From assembly GCA_002633025.1 (NCBI GenBank), contig NMRB01000794.1, positions 60,349 to 124,348 on the forward strand: 64,000 bases of DNA, read 5' to 3'. This document shows, in pieces, positions 1 to 10,432 of the stretch. The stretch is from Notospermus geniculatus. Its lineage: Eukaryota; Nemertea; Pilidiophora; Heteronemertea; Lineidae. The notes beneath the pieces are model-generated. The model was not told where the DNA came from. It searched no databases and was given only the letters and a program-made list of their open reading frames with translations. Position numbers and translations under genes: made by a program. Positions within the stretch are counted from its first letter, which is position 1. Every line of letters starts with the position of its first letter.

Positions 1-430
1 GATCAGAGGAAGGAAACGCCCGCGAAAAGGGGGGTAAAAAATTGGCTCATCCGGAGATAGGGGTATGTTTTCAGAATGAGGGAACAAGCACAGGCATCCC
101 TTAATTTATTGAGTGGGGGGGGGGGACTGCCGTTGACCACGTGCTAAATGGCAGGCAAAGAATGAAGCAATGGCAGTCGTGAAATAATGCATTCAGATAT
201 TATTATTCCACACATGTAATTAGCACTAAAGCGGGTGATCCACTGTTGCGATTTTGGCTTGAGACGGGGTTGCGTTCCCTTGCGGTTACATTATAAGGAC
301 TTCCGATTGCTGTTTTCAGTTTTTGCGTGCTCCTTCAAAAACAATCGATATTCCATAATGGTGAGACCAATGTGCCATACCTCCGCAGAAGTTTTGAACT
401 CCAGGATGCAAATTTGACCTCCTTTTCATC
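1..430. other. No gene recognised
   Basis: I see no supported gene. There is a run of 11 G at about 115-125. The plus strand just upstream of the ORF at 431 contains a short open stretch in another frame (around 355-430) that could be an eroded 5' part of that ORF, but this is weak. Confidence 0.4.
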
Positions 431-1495
431 ATGTTCATAGGTAAACAAAGTTTACCAATACAGATTACGTCATCGAATGTCGTTTATTCCACCAATCAGA
501 TCAACGGAAAAGCATCTCAGGGTTTTATTTCACCTCACCCAGCCATTTTAATGGTATTTTATGTACAGAAGCCAGTGCCTTTTGAGAGAATCCTGGTGTA
601 CACTCCACGTCAAGATAACGTTTATCGGGTGTCATATAATTTCACCAGATATCTTCGTTCATATGAAGGTAACAGGGTCCTTGTCTGGAGCATTCTTGAC
701 TATCTCCTGATTATTCTTCTCAGGAAGACCCGCAGAAAATTTGTCATTATTAAGGAAATACGGGTGTATCTTTTATCACGTGGGAAATTGACTGTAAATA
801 TCCCTCCTCCGCCGAAAGAAAAATGCAAGGAATTTCCTTTTACTGGAGATGCCTATGGCCTTCTTCACACCGTGGATATGTTAAGATTTGTTTTTATTGT
901 TTCGTGTCTGCGCGATCAGCAATGTCCTTGTCCTTTTACGACCTACACCGGAAATTGGAGAATGGGAAAATGGCGTATGCTTTCTTCCACAATTCAACTC
1001 TTCAGTTTCAACTCCCGATCAAAATTCTCCGGGATAACCCTTGTCGGCCCTTTTTTTTTGTTCCATCTGGCAAAATATCCCGTTCTCATCTTTATGAACG
1101 AGGTCAAATATCGCTTGCAGGTTCTTCTTATCGTTCAGAACATAGACACGTCTCCTACAATATGGCAACAAGAGGTTCCTATGCCAAAGACTTCCGTACT
1201 CTTGACACTCTTTAATGAAGCTTTGGGGGTGTTCGGTGTACGTTTTTCGCGCACGTTGAAAGCAAAATACTGGGGGTACGTGGGCTTTGAAGTGCACGGC
1301 ATTTGTACATCGAGTTTGAATAAACGTTATGATGTCATCAGTCCGTTACGGCTGGAAATGCATGGCGTGAGTGACGATGATAGTAAACTAACGGAATCGC
1401 TGCACTCAACTTTTGACCACAACAGGAACGTGCGCATGATACACCTGACATATAAGATATATGACGTAGTAAATGTATTTTCACCTATAGAATAA
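431..1495 (+). CDS. Uncharacterised 354-aa ORF
   Basis: I do not recognise this protein. It is a long uninterrupted reading frame of 354 codons starting at an ATG. It is rich in aromatic and aliphatic residues in an alternating pattern suggestive of beta strands, for example ILVYTPRQDNVYRVSYNF at about residues 53-70. That segment loosely resembles FYSYRQNTFYLVHTF in the paralogue at 57.8-58.8 kb, so this may be a very distant relative of the family seen at 21.7-23.2 and 57.8-58.8 kb. It shows no signal peptide and no catalytic motif that I can name. It ends in a TAA just before a non-coding stretch. It could be a single-exon gene, one exon of a larger gene, or a long ORF inside an unrecognised mobile element. 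Length and absence of stops support coding; function is unknown. Confidence 0.45.
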   Translation: MFIGKQSLPIQITSSNVVYSTNQINGKASQGFISPHPAILMVFYVQKPVPFERILVYTPRQDNVYRVSYNFTRYLRSYEGNRVLVWSILDYLLIILLRKTRRKFVIIKEIRVYLLSRGKLTVNIPPPPKEKCKEFPFTGDAYGLLHTVDMLRFVFIVSCLRDQQCPCPFTTYTGNWRMGKWRMLSSTIQLFSFNSRSKFSGITLVGPFFLFHLAKYPVLIFMNEVKYRLQVLLIVQNIDTSPTIWQQEVPMPKTSVLLTLFNEALGVFGVRFSRTLKAKYWGYVGFEVHGICTSSLNKRYDVISPLRLEMHGVSDDDSKLTESLHSTFDHNRNVRMIHLTYKIYDVVNVFSPIE

Positions 1496-2036
1496 ACTAG
1501 CATCCAACATATGGGAAGGACAGTACAAATCGCATGGCTTTTCCTCGGTAAAATCAAGTGAGCTGGCGTCGATCCGAGAATCGAACCCACTCCCAAGAAC
1601 AAGGCCATAGGCCTATTTAAACATCCAAAGGTACGCAATAATGAGAGTCAGCACCTTCATGATGACAGCATTTTATTTTCAAATTCCACACAATCGATTT
1701 CGGTTCACATCGAACCTTTTCAGGTGACATTAAAGCTGACGTGAATGAACAACAAGAGACCATGGACCTGGCGCTCAGCTGACAGTTGACTTGAGGTGTA
1801 GTTGTAGGTGTAATGAGGCAGGCTAAAGGGGAGGTCGAATTGTCAACTGACTGGGTCCAATGGATTTTACAGAAAATGAAGCGAATGACAAAAAGAAGGA
1901 CTGAATGGTTAAAATATTTAATGTAATAGTTGGTAATCACAAGTCTTATGAAAAATGCATACAATTTGGATGGACAATAAAGGCACAACAGGGCTTTGCT
2001 GAAAGTCACCGGCCTATAAAGAAAGGAGTGTAGTAT
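1496..2036. other. No gene recognised
   Basis: Unassigned sequence. At about 1571-1590 the minus strand contains a Pol III B-box-like word (GGTTCGATTCTC), but there is no A box or tRNA fold around it. Confidence 0.4.
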
Positions 2037-2600
2037 TCAATCTCTGATGAGTAATTTGACTGCCAACGTAAAGCGAACTAGGCCAGCAGGTCAGTTTAAA
2101 CTTACCCATCTTATTATTAGCTTTAGTTTGAGACCAAACATGGCTTCCTTCTCTCAACCTACACCTGGACTTGAAGTAGGTAAGTAGGCCATGGAAGTAG
2201 GTCAGTTCAAACCTACATGTACGCTTCATTACCTTTAGTTTGATACCAAACATGACTTCTTTGGCTCAACTGGTCTTTAAGTAGGTCACTAGGTCATGGA
2301 AGTAGGTCAGTTCAAACCTACGCTTCATTACCTTTAGTTTGATACCAAACATGACTTCCTTGGCTCAACTGGTTTTTTAGTAGGTCACTGGATCATGGAA
2401 GTAGGTCAGTTCAAACCGACACTTCGTTCCCTCTAGTTTGGTACCAATCATGACTACCTTGGCTCAACTGGTCTTTAAGTTGGTCATTAGGTCATGGAAG
2501 CAGGTCAGTTCAAACCTACACTTCATCAGCTTTAGTCATGTTAGTTTGATACCAAACATAACTACCTTGGTTCAACTGGTCTTTACATACATTTTCATGT
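2037..2600. repeat. ~99-bp minisatellite, about 5 units
   Basis: The phrase GTCAGTTCAAACCTAC recurs at about 2201, 2306, 2405 and 2504, with a more diverged unit near 2088, giving a period of 99-105 bp. Units share AGTTTGATACCAAACATGAC and CTTGGCTCAACTGGTC. Several units contain AGGTCA/TGACCT half-sites. No coding potential is apparent. Confidence 0.8.
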
Positions 2601-2814
2601 AAGTACCCGATACTAGCTTCTCACCGGACTCTCGAAGCCACGGACCCTCGCATCGGGTGGAAAGAGGTTAACATATCACCATGAGTCCAGATAGATGTCA
2701 TATTAGACCTACTTGGTGAGAATAGGTTAATACCAGATAATAGGCCTGCAATTCTTGTTGGTGAACTGAGACAGATATCTTTTGAGACGCATTGGGTGGG
2801 AAGGAGTTAATAGA

Positions 2815-3003
2815 TGGGGAATCCAAGTAAATTAGACAAAAGTAAATTAGACAACGGTATTTTAGACAAAGTAAATTAGACAATGGTAATTTAGACAATA
2901 GTCATTTTAGACAATCGTAAATTAGACAACAGTAATCTAGACAATAGTCATTTTAGACAATCGTAAATTAGACAATGGTAAACTAAACATAAGGATAGGT
3001 AAA
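2815..3003. repeat. Left inverted array of 13-bp units (TAGACAATNGTAAAT)
   Basis: About 14 tandem copies of a 12-13 bp unit of the form TTAGACAATGGTAAAT. The reverse complement of this array is present at 10241-10432, including a shared inner end (GGATAGGTAAATT) and a shared outer end (ATCCA.GTAAATTAGAC). The pair looks like array-type terminal inverted repeats of one element, now 7.6 kb apart because other elements have inserted between them. Confidence 0.75.
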
Positions 3004-3339
3004 TTTCAATGACAATGTTTCTGGCCTCCTCTTGAGCTCTTGACCACCTTCATCATTGAGAAACCGCTATGAAAGGTTGTGTTCACTGGTCCCCTTTTAT
3101 ATACCGGTATCTCTGTCCCTTTTTGACATCTTTCAGCCAAAGAAGGCATAAGCTGGCCCTTATTAACATCAAGTTGGTCAGAACATCACCCTGGATATTT
3201 TGGAGTAAGCAACTGAGAGGGGTAGGCCTGGCCCCTAATTATAGGGAAAGCAATTTCAGTTTAATTGCACCAGCAAAATGTCTTAAGAATAGCTCATCCC
3301 TAGGTCACTAAATCAGAACCTGGGTACAGTTTGTAACAA
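3004..3339. other. Inner sequence next to the left array; no gene
   Basis: Unique-looking sequence between the left 13-bp array and the family A element. An 80-codon ORF is present here but shows no recognisable features, so I do not call it. Confidence 0.4.
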
Positions 3340-5016
3340 ATGAAATGGCCAGGGCCATTGTGCTCACCTCTGTGATAAGTCTCCATGGTTATGTGTGAAA
3401 CTGTGACTCTCATGGTAAATGTTGAAGGATCAGTACAGATAAGATAAAGCTGAACACACCAAGTCGGAAGAAGTATTTTTATGATCTGATCAGTATTATC
3501 AGTCAATGACATAAACTCAGGTGATGGCACCCAGAAGGAGTACAATTTCTGAATACAAGTGGTATTTGTGAACAAACTGCTTTCCTGTCTAGGTCACAGG
3601 ATGTCAAAAATTCTATTTTTCAAGATGGCCACCAGGTGGCCACACGTGACGTTCCTTGGGACTGAAATATTAGCAGGAATGTACAGGATACTTGCATAGA
3701 TATTTAGACAACATTGAAACACCGTAACATTTACTACTGATGAGATATGGCCAAAGTCAATTTTTCAAATGGCTGCCTGGCAGCCATGTTGAAGTCCAAT
3801 CGAACCGAAATTTGGCAAATACGTAGACGGTACCAAGACACATATTTAGGCACGGTTAAAGCATCCTAGCTACCACTATTTATGAGGTGTTGGTCGAAGT
3901 CCATTTTTCAAGATGGCTGGCCATATTTGAAGTCGAATCTGACTGAAATTTCCTATATATCTATATGGTACCTAGAGACATATTTTGACAAGGTTAAAAC
4001 ATCATACCTACTCCTATTTATAAAATGTGCGTCAAAGTCCATTTTTCAAGATGGCTTCCTGGCGGCTTATTTGAACATCCTCCCACAGCAGGGCTTTGGT
4101 CTCGTTCCTCTTCATACACTCCATACAAAGCCCTGCTGAAATTGGGCCTCCCAGGCAAGCAGAGGCGGTCAGAAAACCATTGCCCAATCAGAATGCAGCA
4201 TTTTCAGGGTGTCAATATTAAATAATTATGACTCGTAATAACAATCAAAATAATAAGAATCTTTCCTATACACAGGAGGAACCTCTGTGATAAAATTCAG
4301 TCAATTTTGGAAAGAGGTAAGTGATTTGTAAAGCACAAAACTTTAAAATCAAACTGGGTCAAACCACGAAATTTTACTTCTCCAAGTTATCCTTAAAGTA
4401 CAGGGAGTGCAACTGGAATATGGAACAGCCGCACCAGATTCACTGGCTGTTGTATTTCAGCAGGGGTTTGTGTGAGCGGATGAAGAGGAGCGAGGTAAAA
4501 ACCCCTGCTGTGGGAGGATGATATTTGAAGTCCGATCGGGTTGAAATTTGGTGCACTTGTGCAGGGTGCCTAGATATATCTTCACACCAAATCACAACAC
4601 TCTATGTCAAATAGCCATGAAATGTGCCACCAAACAGTGAATTTTGAACTTTGACCTCTGTGACCTTGAAAAGTAGGTCAAATCAAAAACCCGGGATTTA
4701 TGTGATGTAGTCTCATCAGAGGAACCCACCATAAACGTTTCGTGGTTCTAGCTAACAGCGTTCAGGAGATATGGCCAAAAGAAGGTTTTCACAAAGCGCC
4801 CCCTACAGGCCAGAGTATAAAAGCAGCAGCGCTAAATTTCGGTCCAGAAATAGTTTTTACCATAGGGTACCTGTACACCAAATTTCAAGTTTGTAACCCA
4901 AGCGGTTTAGAAACGTGCCACCCCTGTTAACGACGACGGACGACAGACGACGGACGACAGACGACGACGGACGACACACCATGGGAGAAGCTCACCTCAC
5001 AGAGGTGAGCTAAAAA
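3340..5016 (+). mobile_element. Family A element, copy 1 (rolling-circle/HINE-like)
   Basis: The 5' end has a short palindrome (AATGGCCAGGGCCATT, 3344-3359) followed by GCTCACCTCTGTGA (3362-3375). The body has tandem units with TTTTTCAAGATGGC at 3616, 3761, 3904 and 4042, a period of about 138-145 bp. A conserved block at about 4640-4690 contains TGACCTCTGTGACCTTGA. The 3' part has a GAC/GACGG simple repeat (4930-4975), then a hairpin (4990-5011; stem GCTCACCT/AGGTGAGC) and AAAAA. The 5' motif GCTCACCTCTGTG is the reverse complement of the right side of the 3' hairpin (CACAGAGGTGAGC). This layout resembles Helentron-associated elements; the assignment is inference. No protein is encoded. A MITE interrupts it at 4076-4520. 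Confidence 0.7.
4076..4520. mobile_element. 445-bp MITE inside family A copy 1
   Basis: Terminal inverted repeats read CATCCTCCCACAGCAGGG at the left and the complement at the right, extending imperfectly to about 40 bp. The flanks TATTTGAA (4068-4075 and 4522-4529) form an 8-bp duplication, or 9 bp with one mismatch, and match the uninterrupted repeat unit. This size fits hAT or Mutator-type insertion. No transposase is encoded. Confidence 0.75.
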
Positions 5017-5113
5017 GTGGACGCAGGGTACAATTTCACTTGACGACATCATAAACCAGGACGACAATAACCCCTTCAACCCTAACATCATGCCAAGTCC
5101 GAAAAAGAAGAAA

Positions 5114-5130
5114 TTAGAGACTTTCAGCAC
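5114..5130 (+). repeat. Harbinger left terminal inverted repeat
   Basis: A 17-bp perfect inverse of 10224-10240; homology stops immediately inside. Confidence 0.85.
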
Positions 5131-5267
5131 CGTGTGGAAAATACGTATGGCCCATACGGATACGTGATACGTAAGCCTGACGAAAAATGAGTTTCAGCAT
5201 TGACAATCCGGCGTAGGGCTATGTGATTAGTGTACCGCGCCAAAGATACGCGGCGCTATTTTCCAAT

Positions 5268-6352
5268 ATGGCTGCGCCCATCTGGCCGAGAAAATTTTTT
5301 TCTTTGGAAGAAAAACTGATTATTTCAACTATTTTCGACCACGATCCAGACATCACTTTAGCTCTGGCAGATCAGCCAACGTATATAGAATCAGTATATC
5401 AGAATAATGAGAGATTTGACTTTGCAAGTATTTCCGAAAGTGAAGCTAAGGCGAATTTCCGATTCGAAAAACGGCACATTCCTCAACTGCTGGATGCTCT
5501 GCAACTCCCTGAAAGAATTGTTTGCGAGAACCGTACTGCTGTTGATAGGCTAGACGGACTTTGTATCTGTCTGAAGCGATTCTCTTACCCAAATCGTCTT
5601 TGTGACCTGGAGAAGTGGTTTGGAATGTCGACACCTACATTATCCACTATTGCCAACACGGTTGGTGATCTGATTCTTGACAGACACGGCCATCTCCTTC
5701 ATGATTTGCAGCAACCATGGTTGATAGACAATCTTGACCTGTTCGCCGATGCCGTGTATGCGAGGTGAGCCGCAATGAACAACATTTGGGGATTTATGGA
5801 TGGAACGGTCCGTCCCATCAGCAGACCCATCAGACACCAGCGTCTGGTTTATAATGGGCATAAGCGCACACACGCACTGAAATATCAGTCGATTATTACA
5901 CCAAATAGTATGATCGCCAATATGTTCGGCCGGTGGAAGGGCGAAGACATGATGCTGGTTTGCTGAAGGACAGCAATATCCTTGATACAATAGAAGGGTT
6001 TCGGAGAGCAGGAGGAGAACAGTTGGCCCTTTTTGGAGATCCAGCATATCCACTACGGCCTCAGCTAATTGGACCATATCGAGGAGCTGTTATAACTCCA
6101 GACCAGGCTGCATTCAATCGATCCATGTCGCTGGTGAGGGTTGCTGTCGAATGGACATTTGGGAAGGTCCTGCAGGAATGGGCTTTTGTCGATTTCAAGA
6201 AGAATCAAAAACTATACCTTCAACCGATAGGGATGCAATATCTCGTGTCGGCATTGCTGACAAACTTCCATACATGTTTGTATGGCTCCCTGACTGGTGC
6301 ATATTTTGAGGTAGAGCCACCAACCCTGTCTGATTACATCAATGGACTGTAA
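5268..6352 (+). pseudogene. PIF/Harbinger (HARBI1-like) DDE transposase, two lesions
   Basis: The enzyme would cut and paste the surrounding element. I place the start at ATG 5268 (AATATGG context). The N-terminal half carries the conserved family segment around LKRFSYPNRLCDLEKWFG (helix-turn-helix region). The catalytic triad is visible: D in GFMDGT (5799-5801), D in LFGDPAYP (6038-6040) and E in VEWTFG (6149-6151). Two breaks inactivate it. An in-frame TGA at 5766-5768 lies where the family normally has a glycine codon, just before the first catalytic D. A one-base loss lies near 5930, in the segment corresponding to FGPVEGRRHDAG. Otherwise the frame is well kept to a natural stop at 6352, length is about normal for the family (~350 aa), and all three acidic residues survive. 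This looks like a recently dead copy. The Myb-like partner is on the other strand downstream. Confidence 0.92.
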
Positions 6353-7726
6353 TCTGCTGAGTATTCTGTGCTGTCTCTCATCAATCCTGCATCATGTCTT
6401 CTACAACTTGACTTTACATATCGGCAATGTTCTGACATGACAGGATGGACTCGCAAATCTACAGACAGGACTGACAAATACAACCTCAGGTACCGAAATC
6501 AAAGATCTGTAAAATATGTTGTGTGGTTTGTTGGTTGGTAGAATTGTATTTTCACCTCCAACGTAACAGTGATAATACATGTATTTGAGAAGGAAATTTG
6601 GTACATAGTTCCTTTTCAAATATTATCATTGTTATGGAGGATGGTCACTCACTTGATAAGTCCATAATTTTCTCTGAAGTAAAAGTGCTGGTGTCATACT
6701 CAGTAAATTTTGTTATATGTTTTGACTCAAATTATAAAATAATGAAATCGACATGCTTAGTTGGTCATATTTTGTGGTATTTCCTCTAAATACATAACTG
6801 CCAGAGGCAGAACTGCCAGAGGCCCTGATCTCTCCTGGGTGTCCTTTGTCACAAGCCAGAGGCCCTTCTCTCTCATGGATGTCCTTTGTCACAAGCCAGA
6901 GGCCCTGGTCTCAACTGGATGTCCTGAGTCACAACCTAATCACCAGAGACTCTGATCTCCCATGGATGTCTTCAGTCGCTACTACCAGAGGCCCTGATCT
7001 CCCCTCGGATACTCATACCCTCAGTCACAACCACCAGAGTGCATGTGGCCTCAAAAGTATCCAAAACTAAGGTGATGGAATGCTTCAGACATCCAGCTAA
7101 TTGGGGCTGGACTGAACAATGAACACCCCCTGTTAACCTCGAGGATTATTAAAGATGGACTCTTCCAAGACTGGACGGCTTGTAGGATCTATGGTCGATA
7201 GGTTTCAATATTAGACTTAAATTCCAAAATGGTGACAATAAGACAATGTTCACTGTCAGTGGTGCACTTTTATTCATCATATTATCAAATTGAAGTACAA
7301 AAGGTTAAGAAAGATACTCAGTAGATGGATCAATCAATATCCTATTATATGAAAATATCTTCAAATTTCCATTTCGTACTAGTATCCAATCCAGCAAAAA
7401 TTGCAGGTGTCATGGCTTTATTGCCACGACAGGTCTTGTCTGAATTCATCATTAATCACTTAGAGCAGTCCACACCAAGACGCTGCTCGTAACCTGCAAG
7501 GGATTGAGCTGAGTGCATTGCCCTGTACATCACAGTTTTGGAAAACCGTAAATTAATCAATACCGAGTCACTTTAACACCAAAAGTTTGCAATTTGATTT
7601 GTTGTAACAATAACAATAAACATTTTAAAAAATAACAACACACAAAATAAAATGCATGTCCCTTGTGGGCACCTTAACATCCAACGCGAGGACCAGCTGA
7701 CTACATGGTTAACAGGGAATACAAAA
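6353..7726. other. Intergenic part of the Harbinger element
   Basis: No gene. Holds a minisatellite at about 6805-7040 and otherwise AT-rich unique sequence. The 3' ends of the two convergent element genes face this stretch. Confidence 0.5.
6805..7040. repeat. 41-48 bp minisatellite, about 5 units
   Basis: Units contain CCAGAGGCCCTGATCTC, GGATGTCC and GTCACAA. Starts fall at about 6814, 6855 and 6895, then become longer and diverged. Confidence 0.75.
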
Positions 7727-9355
7727 TTATTTTCTACTTTCCACAAGAAGTTTGAGCAATTCTATCTGCATATGATTTTCTTTCTGTCTTTCATGGAGTT
7801 CTTCCTGTTTCCTTTTTTCCTTGGCACTCTCGAGTTCTAGTTTCTTATTAAGGATGTCCATCAAAGATTCCTTTGCTTCATTACTCCGCTGTTTTTTGGA
7901 GCTATTGGTCTTTTTTTCTGCAATTAAAGAATTGAAATGTTTGCAAACAGTATTTTTGAATGCAGTATTCAGTTTGTAAAAGTGCCACATGATATTCTCT
8001 CAGTTGTTATCAATGACTTTTGTGTCAGACAGGGTGGGGAGTGGTCTGGCAGATTGCGGTGGAGAATTCCAAATTTATCTACATTTTTTTACTAGGGAAA
8101 TACAGACCTACTGTAATTTTTTTGGTTTGGATACCGGTACCAGGAGCAAACCTTTACCTTTGAGGTCTACCTATAACTTTAGTACTACATGCACTAATAT
8201 CTGTTCGTTCTCGGTTCTCGGGGCCATGGGGTGGTGGAAAATGCCCATAGTACTGAAGGAGTTAAAGGAGTTAAAACAAATACTCACTTTCCTTCTTGTT
8301 TGGGGTGTCGGCCTGAATGAGATCATCACTTTCATTCTTGTTTGGGGTGTCAGCCTGAATGGAATCATCAGTTGAATTCAGCGAAGTACTGGAAAGTGCA
8401 GTGGAATCCATATCTGCATCGCTGTCGGATTCTGGATACGAATGAAGTGCATTAGAAATAAGAGTGGCAAATTTTTACATACATGTATACAAATGGAATG
8501 TGTCAGTCTTTTGCCTCTGAGATTACTGAATGTACACAAAGTTGAGCAGGTGTATGTACTATTGAAGATGAGAATCCTACCAATAATTGAGATACCTAGA
8601 TTTTCTTGTTGTTTACAATAATAGACCCTCTTCAATGAGCACTGCTATGATTGCTTGCTTTCTGCAATACAGAAACATACCAAACTGAAAAAGCTCCTTA
8701 TTCACTTTCCGTTTCATGGCTCTGAGGGCAGCATCCCTTATTTCTTTCCCCTTAAGAAGGTCTTCCTCTGTCTTGGCCTTTGCTGATGTCTTCGCTTTGT
8801 TCTCTTTTGCAGCATGCACCTTTGCCTCTTCCTGTAAACCTGCCACCTCAATCAACAGATTATCTTTTTCTGTAAATGCTTCACTTACACCAGACCTGAA
8901 ATAATTGAGAAAAAAAAGATTGTATCTTGGCATGTGAACTGCCAGATTTCAGGGCTGACCATGAGTTGTGTAAATTTTTACCTCAAGACCAAAGACGAAG
9001 TTAAAAGATGCCAACAACGAGTGACTGCAAATTTTAAAGCTCAGCAAAGAATGACATAAAAAAGGTGATTGAAGACAGACTGCTAGTTTGCTTTACCAGT
9101 ACTCACATTTTTTGGGAATTTGCCTCATCAGCCCTCCATTTACATAGAAGACGATCCATCCTCTCAAGTACGGTACGCTTTGTAGCCGGTTTTTCCAATT
9201 TGAGTCCACTGCTTAAGTTATCAGCAATTTGCTGCCACTTATCCGTACTGTAAGGATCCAAAGCAACCACCTCCCTCATCAGCATCAGGTCAATTGTGTC
9301 ATTGAAGATGATTGATTTTTTTCTTTTTCCCAGATCCTGACAGTGATATGATGAT
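7727..9355 (-). CDS. Harbinger-associated Myb/SANT-like protein (4 visible exons)
   Basis: In PIF/Harbinger elements a Myb-like DNA-binding protein accompanies the transposase and helps bring it to the ends. The four minus-strand exons I infer are 9355-9107, 8895-8681, 8431-8288 and 7917-7727. Every junction has GT/AG and all phases match (2, 1, 1), giving about 265 aa with no stop. Exon 1 begins with a basic stretch GKRKK, then the Myb-like fold (LMREVVALDP, KWQQIADNL, RTVLERMDRLLCKW). Exon 2 continues SGVSEAFTEKD and an Ala/Lys/Glu-rich coiled region. Exon 3 holds a short internal duplication (DDSIQADTPNK / DDLIQADTPNK). Exon 4 is a charged helix (ELESAKEKRKQEELHERQKE) ending at the stop. 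The incoming phase of exon 1 requires a further upstream exon with the start codon, which I could not place (probably 9.4-10.2 kb). Unlike the transposase, this gene shows no lesion. Confidence 0.82.
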
Positions 9356-10223
9356 CTGCAACAGAAATTTACAGATTATGCGGCGGGTGCTGAACCAAAT
9401 AAATAGTCCGATACAGCCTTTGCGCAACCCAAAGGAATGCGGAAATACGAAATCTGACAACAGCTAGGCCCTAGGGCCTAGGCCACAGATTGAAGGCTTA
9501 CACCGGGCCTACAAGGCCTAGCCTACTGGTGGTCAGGTACCGGTAGGCCTAGGCCTAGGGCCTAGTACCGTGGTAGGGGGCCTAGGTGGTATCAATCCAG
9601 ACTAAAATAATTAGGCCTCGAGGCTAGTAGTCATGTAGGCCTACCATAAATTGCCTACTACTAGGGAGGCTACATGTAGGCCTATAGGCCCCCTAAAATT
9701 GTTACCTGATGTTATGTTAGACCGACAATCGACATGCAATTGCAATACATGCTACGGCAGGCTAGGCCTAGGCCTACCGGTAGGCCTACTACACTATACA
9801 GCCTACAGGCAAGAATGAAGCATAGCCAGTGCCAGTGGGAATGATCGGGGGATGAGGCTAGCTAGAATCCCAGGGCCAGCATGAACATGCAGGAGCACAA
9901 GCTGATGTATGTAGGCCTAGGCCTAGGTCATTAAATGTGCAAATGCACACTCACACTGCAGCTCGTGAGCTATGTACGCGCAGTGCAATGGCCAATGCAG
10001 TGGGTAGCTACACTGAAAACGTCATTTTGAAGGGATAAAAAACACCCCTAATCTCTCAAATCACTGACGACTTTACAATCGGCAGCATCTTTAACGTAAT
10101 CTAACCCAGTTCTTGCGTGATTCCCTGTCCGTGTGCTGTCTCGCGTGTCGCTTCGACGACAAAAAATGATGACGTCATACACAAAATCGATAGAGATACG
10201 ACATACGGGCGGGAAATTTGTCA
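9356..10223. other. GGCCTA-rich end of the Harbinger element
   Basis: Contains dense clusters of TAGGCCTA/CCTAGGCC (9468-9800, 9910-9930) and ACCGGTA. The missing 5' exon and promoter of the Myb-like gene should lie here. I could not identify either. Confidence 0.5.
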
Positions 10224-10240
10224 GTGCTGAAAGTCTCTAA
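10224..10240 (-). repeat. Harbinger right terminal inverted repeat
   Basis: Perfect inverse of 5114-5130; directly abuts the right 13-bp array. Confidence 0.85.
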
Positions 10241-10432
10241 TGTCTAATTTACCTATCCTTATGTCTAGTTTACCTTTGTGTAATTTACCATTGTCTAAAA
10301 TGACTATTGTCTAGGTTACCATTGTCTAATGCCTACCATTGTCTAAAATGACTGTTGTCCAATTTACCATTGTCCAATTTACTTTGTCTAAAATACCGTT
10401 GTCTAATTTACTTTTGTCTAATTTACTGGATA
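10241..10432. repeat. Right inverted array of 13-bp units
   Basis: Inverse of the 2815-3003 array. The array begins at the last base of the Harbinger repeat, so the Harbinger inserted at the inner edge of this arm. Confidence 0.75.

Larger units (their letters stand above)
5114..10240. mobile_element. PIF/Harbinger transposon, 5.1 kb, near complete
   Basis: A perfect 17-bp inverted repeat TTAGAGACTTTCAGCAC (5114-5130) is mirrored at 10224-10240. Inside are a DDE transposase relic on the plus strand and a spliced Myb-like gene on the minus strand, the two-gene content expected of PIF/Harbinger. The outer bases are TTA on the left and TAA on the right. That is consistent with a TWA target but not an identical direct duplication, so the target-site duplication is not proven. 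Between the genes lie a 41-48 bp minisatellite and a GGCCTA-rich region. Confidence 0.88.

Noticed and set aside
1555-1600. tRNA gene on the minus strand
   Set aside because: Only a B-box-like word is present; no A box or cloverleaf.
5091-5170. Small ORF starting MPSPKKKKLETF across the Harbinger left end
   Set aside because: The frame spans the element boundary and stops after ~25 codons; chance.
5760-5775. Splice donor AG|GTGAGC at the transposase stop
   Set aside because: It matches a donor consensus, but the sequence right after it is conserved transposase coding, leaving no room for an intron. A point nonsense mutation explains it better.
5114-10240. Clean TTA/TAA target-site duplication for the Harbinger
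   Set aside because: Left flank is TTA and right flank is TAA, which are inverse rather than direct repeats, so I treat them as part of the inverted ends until an empty site is found.
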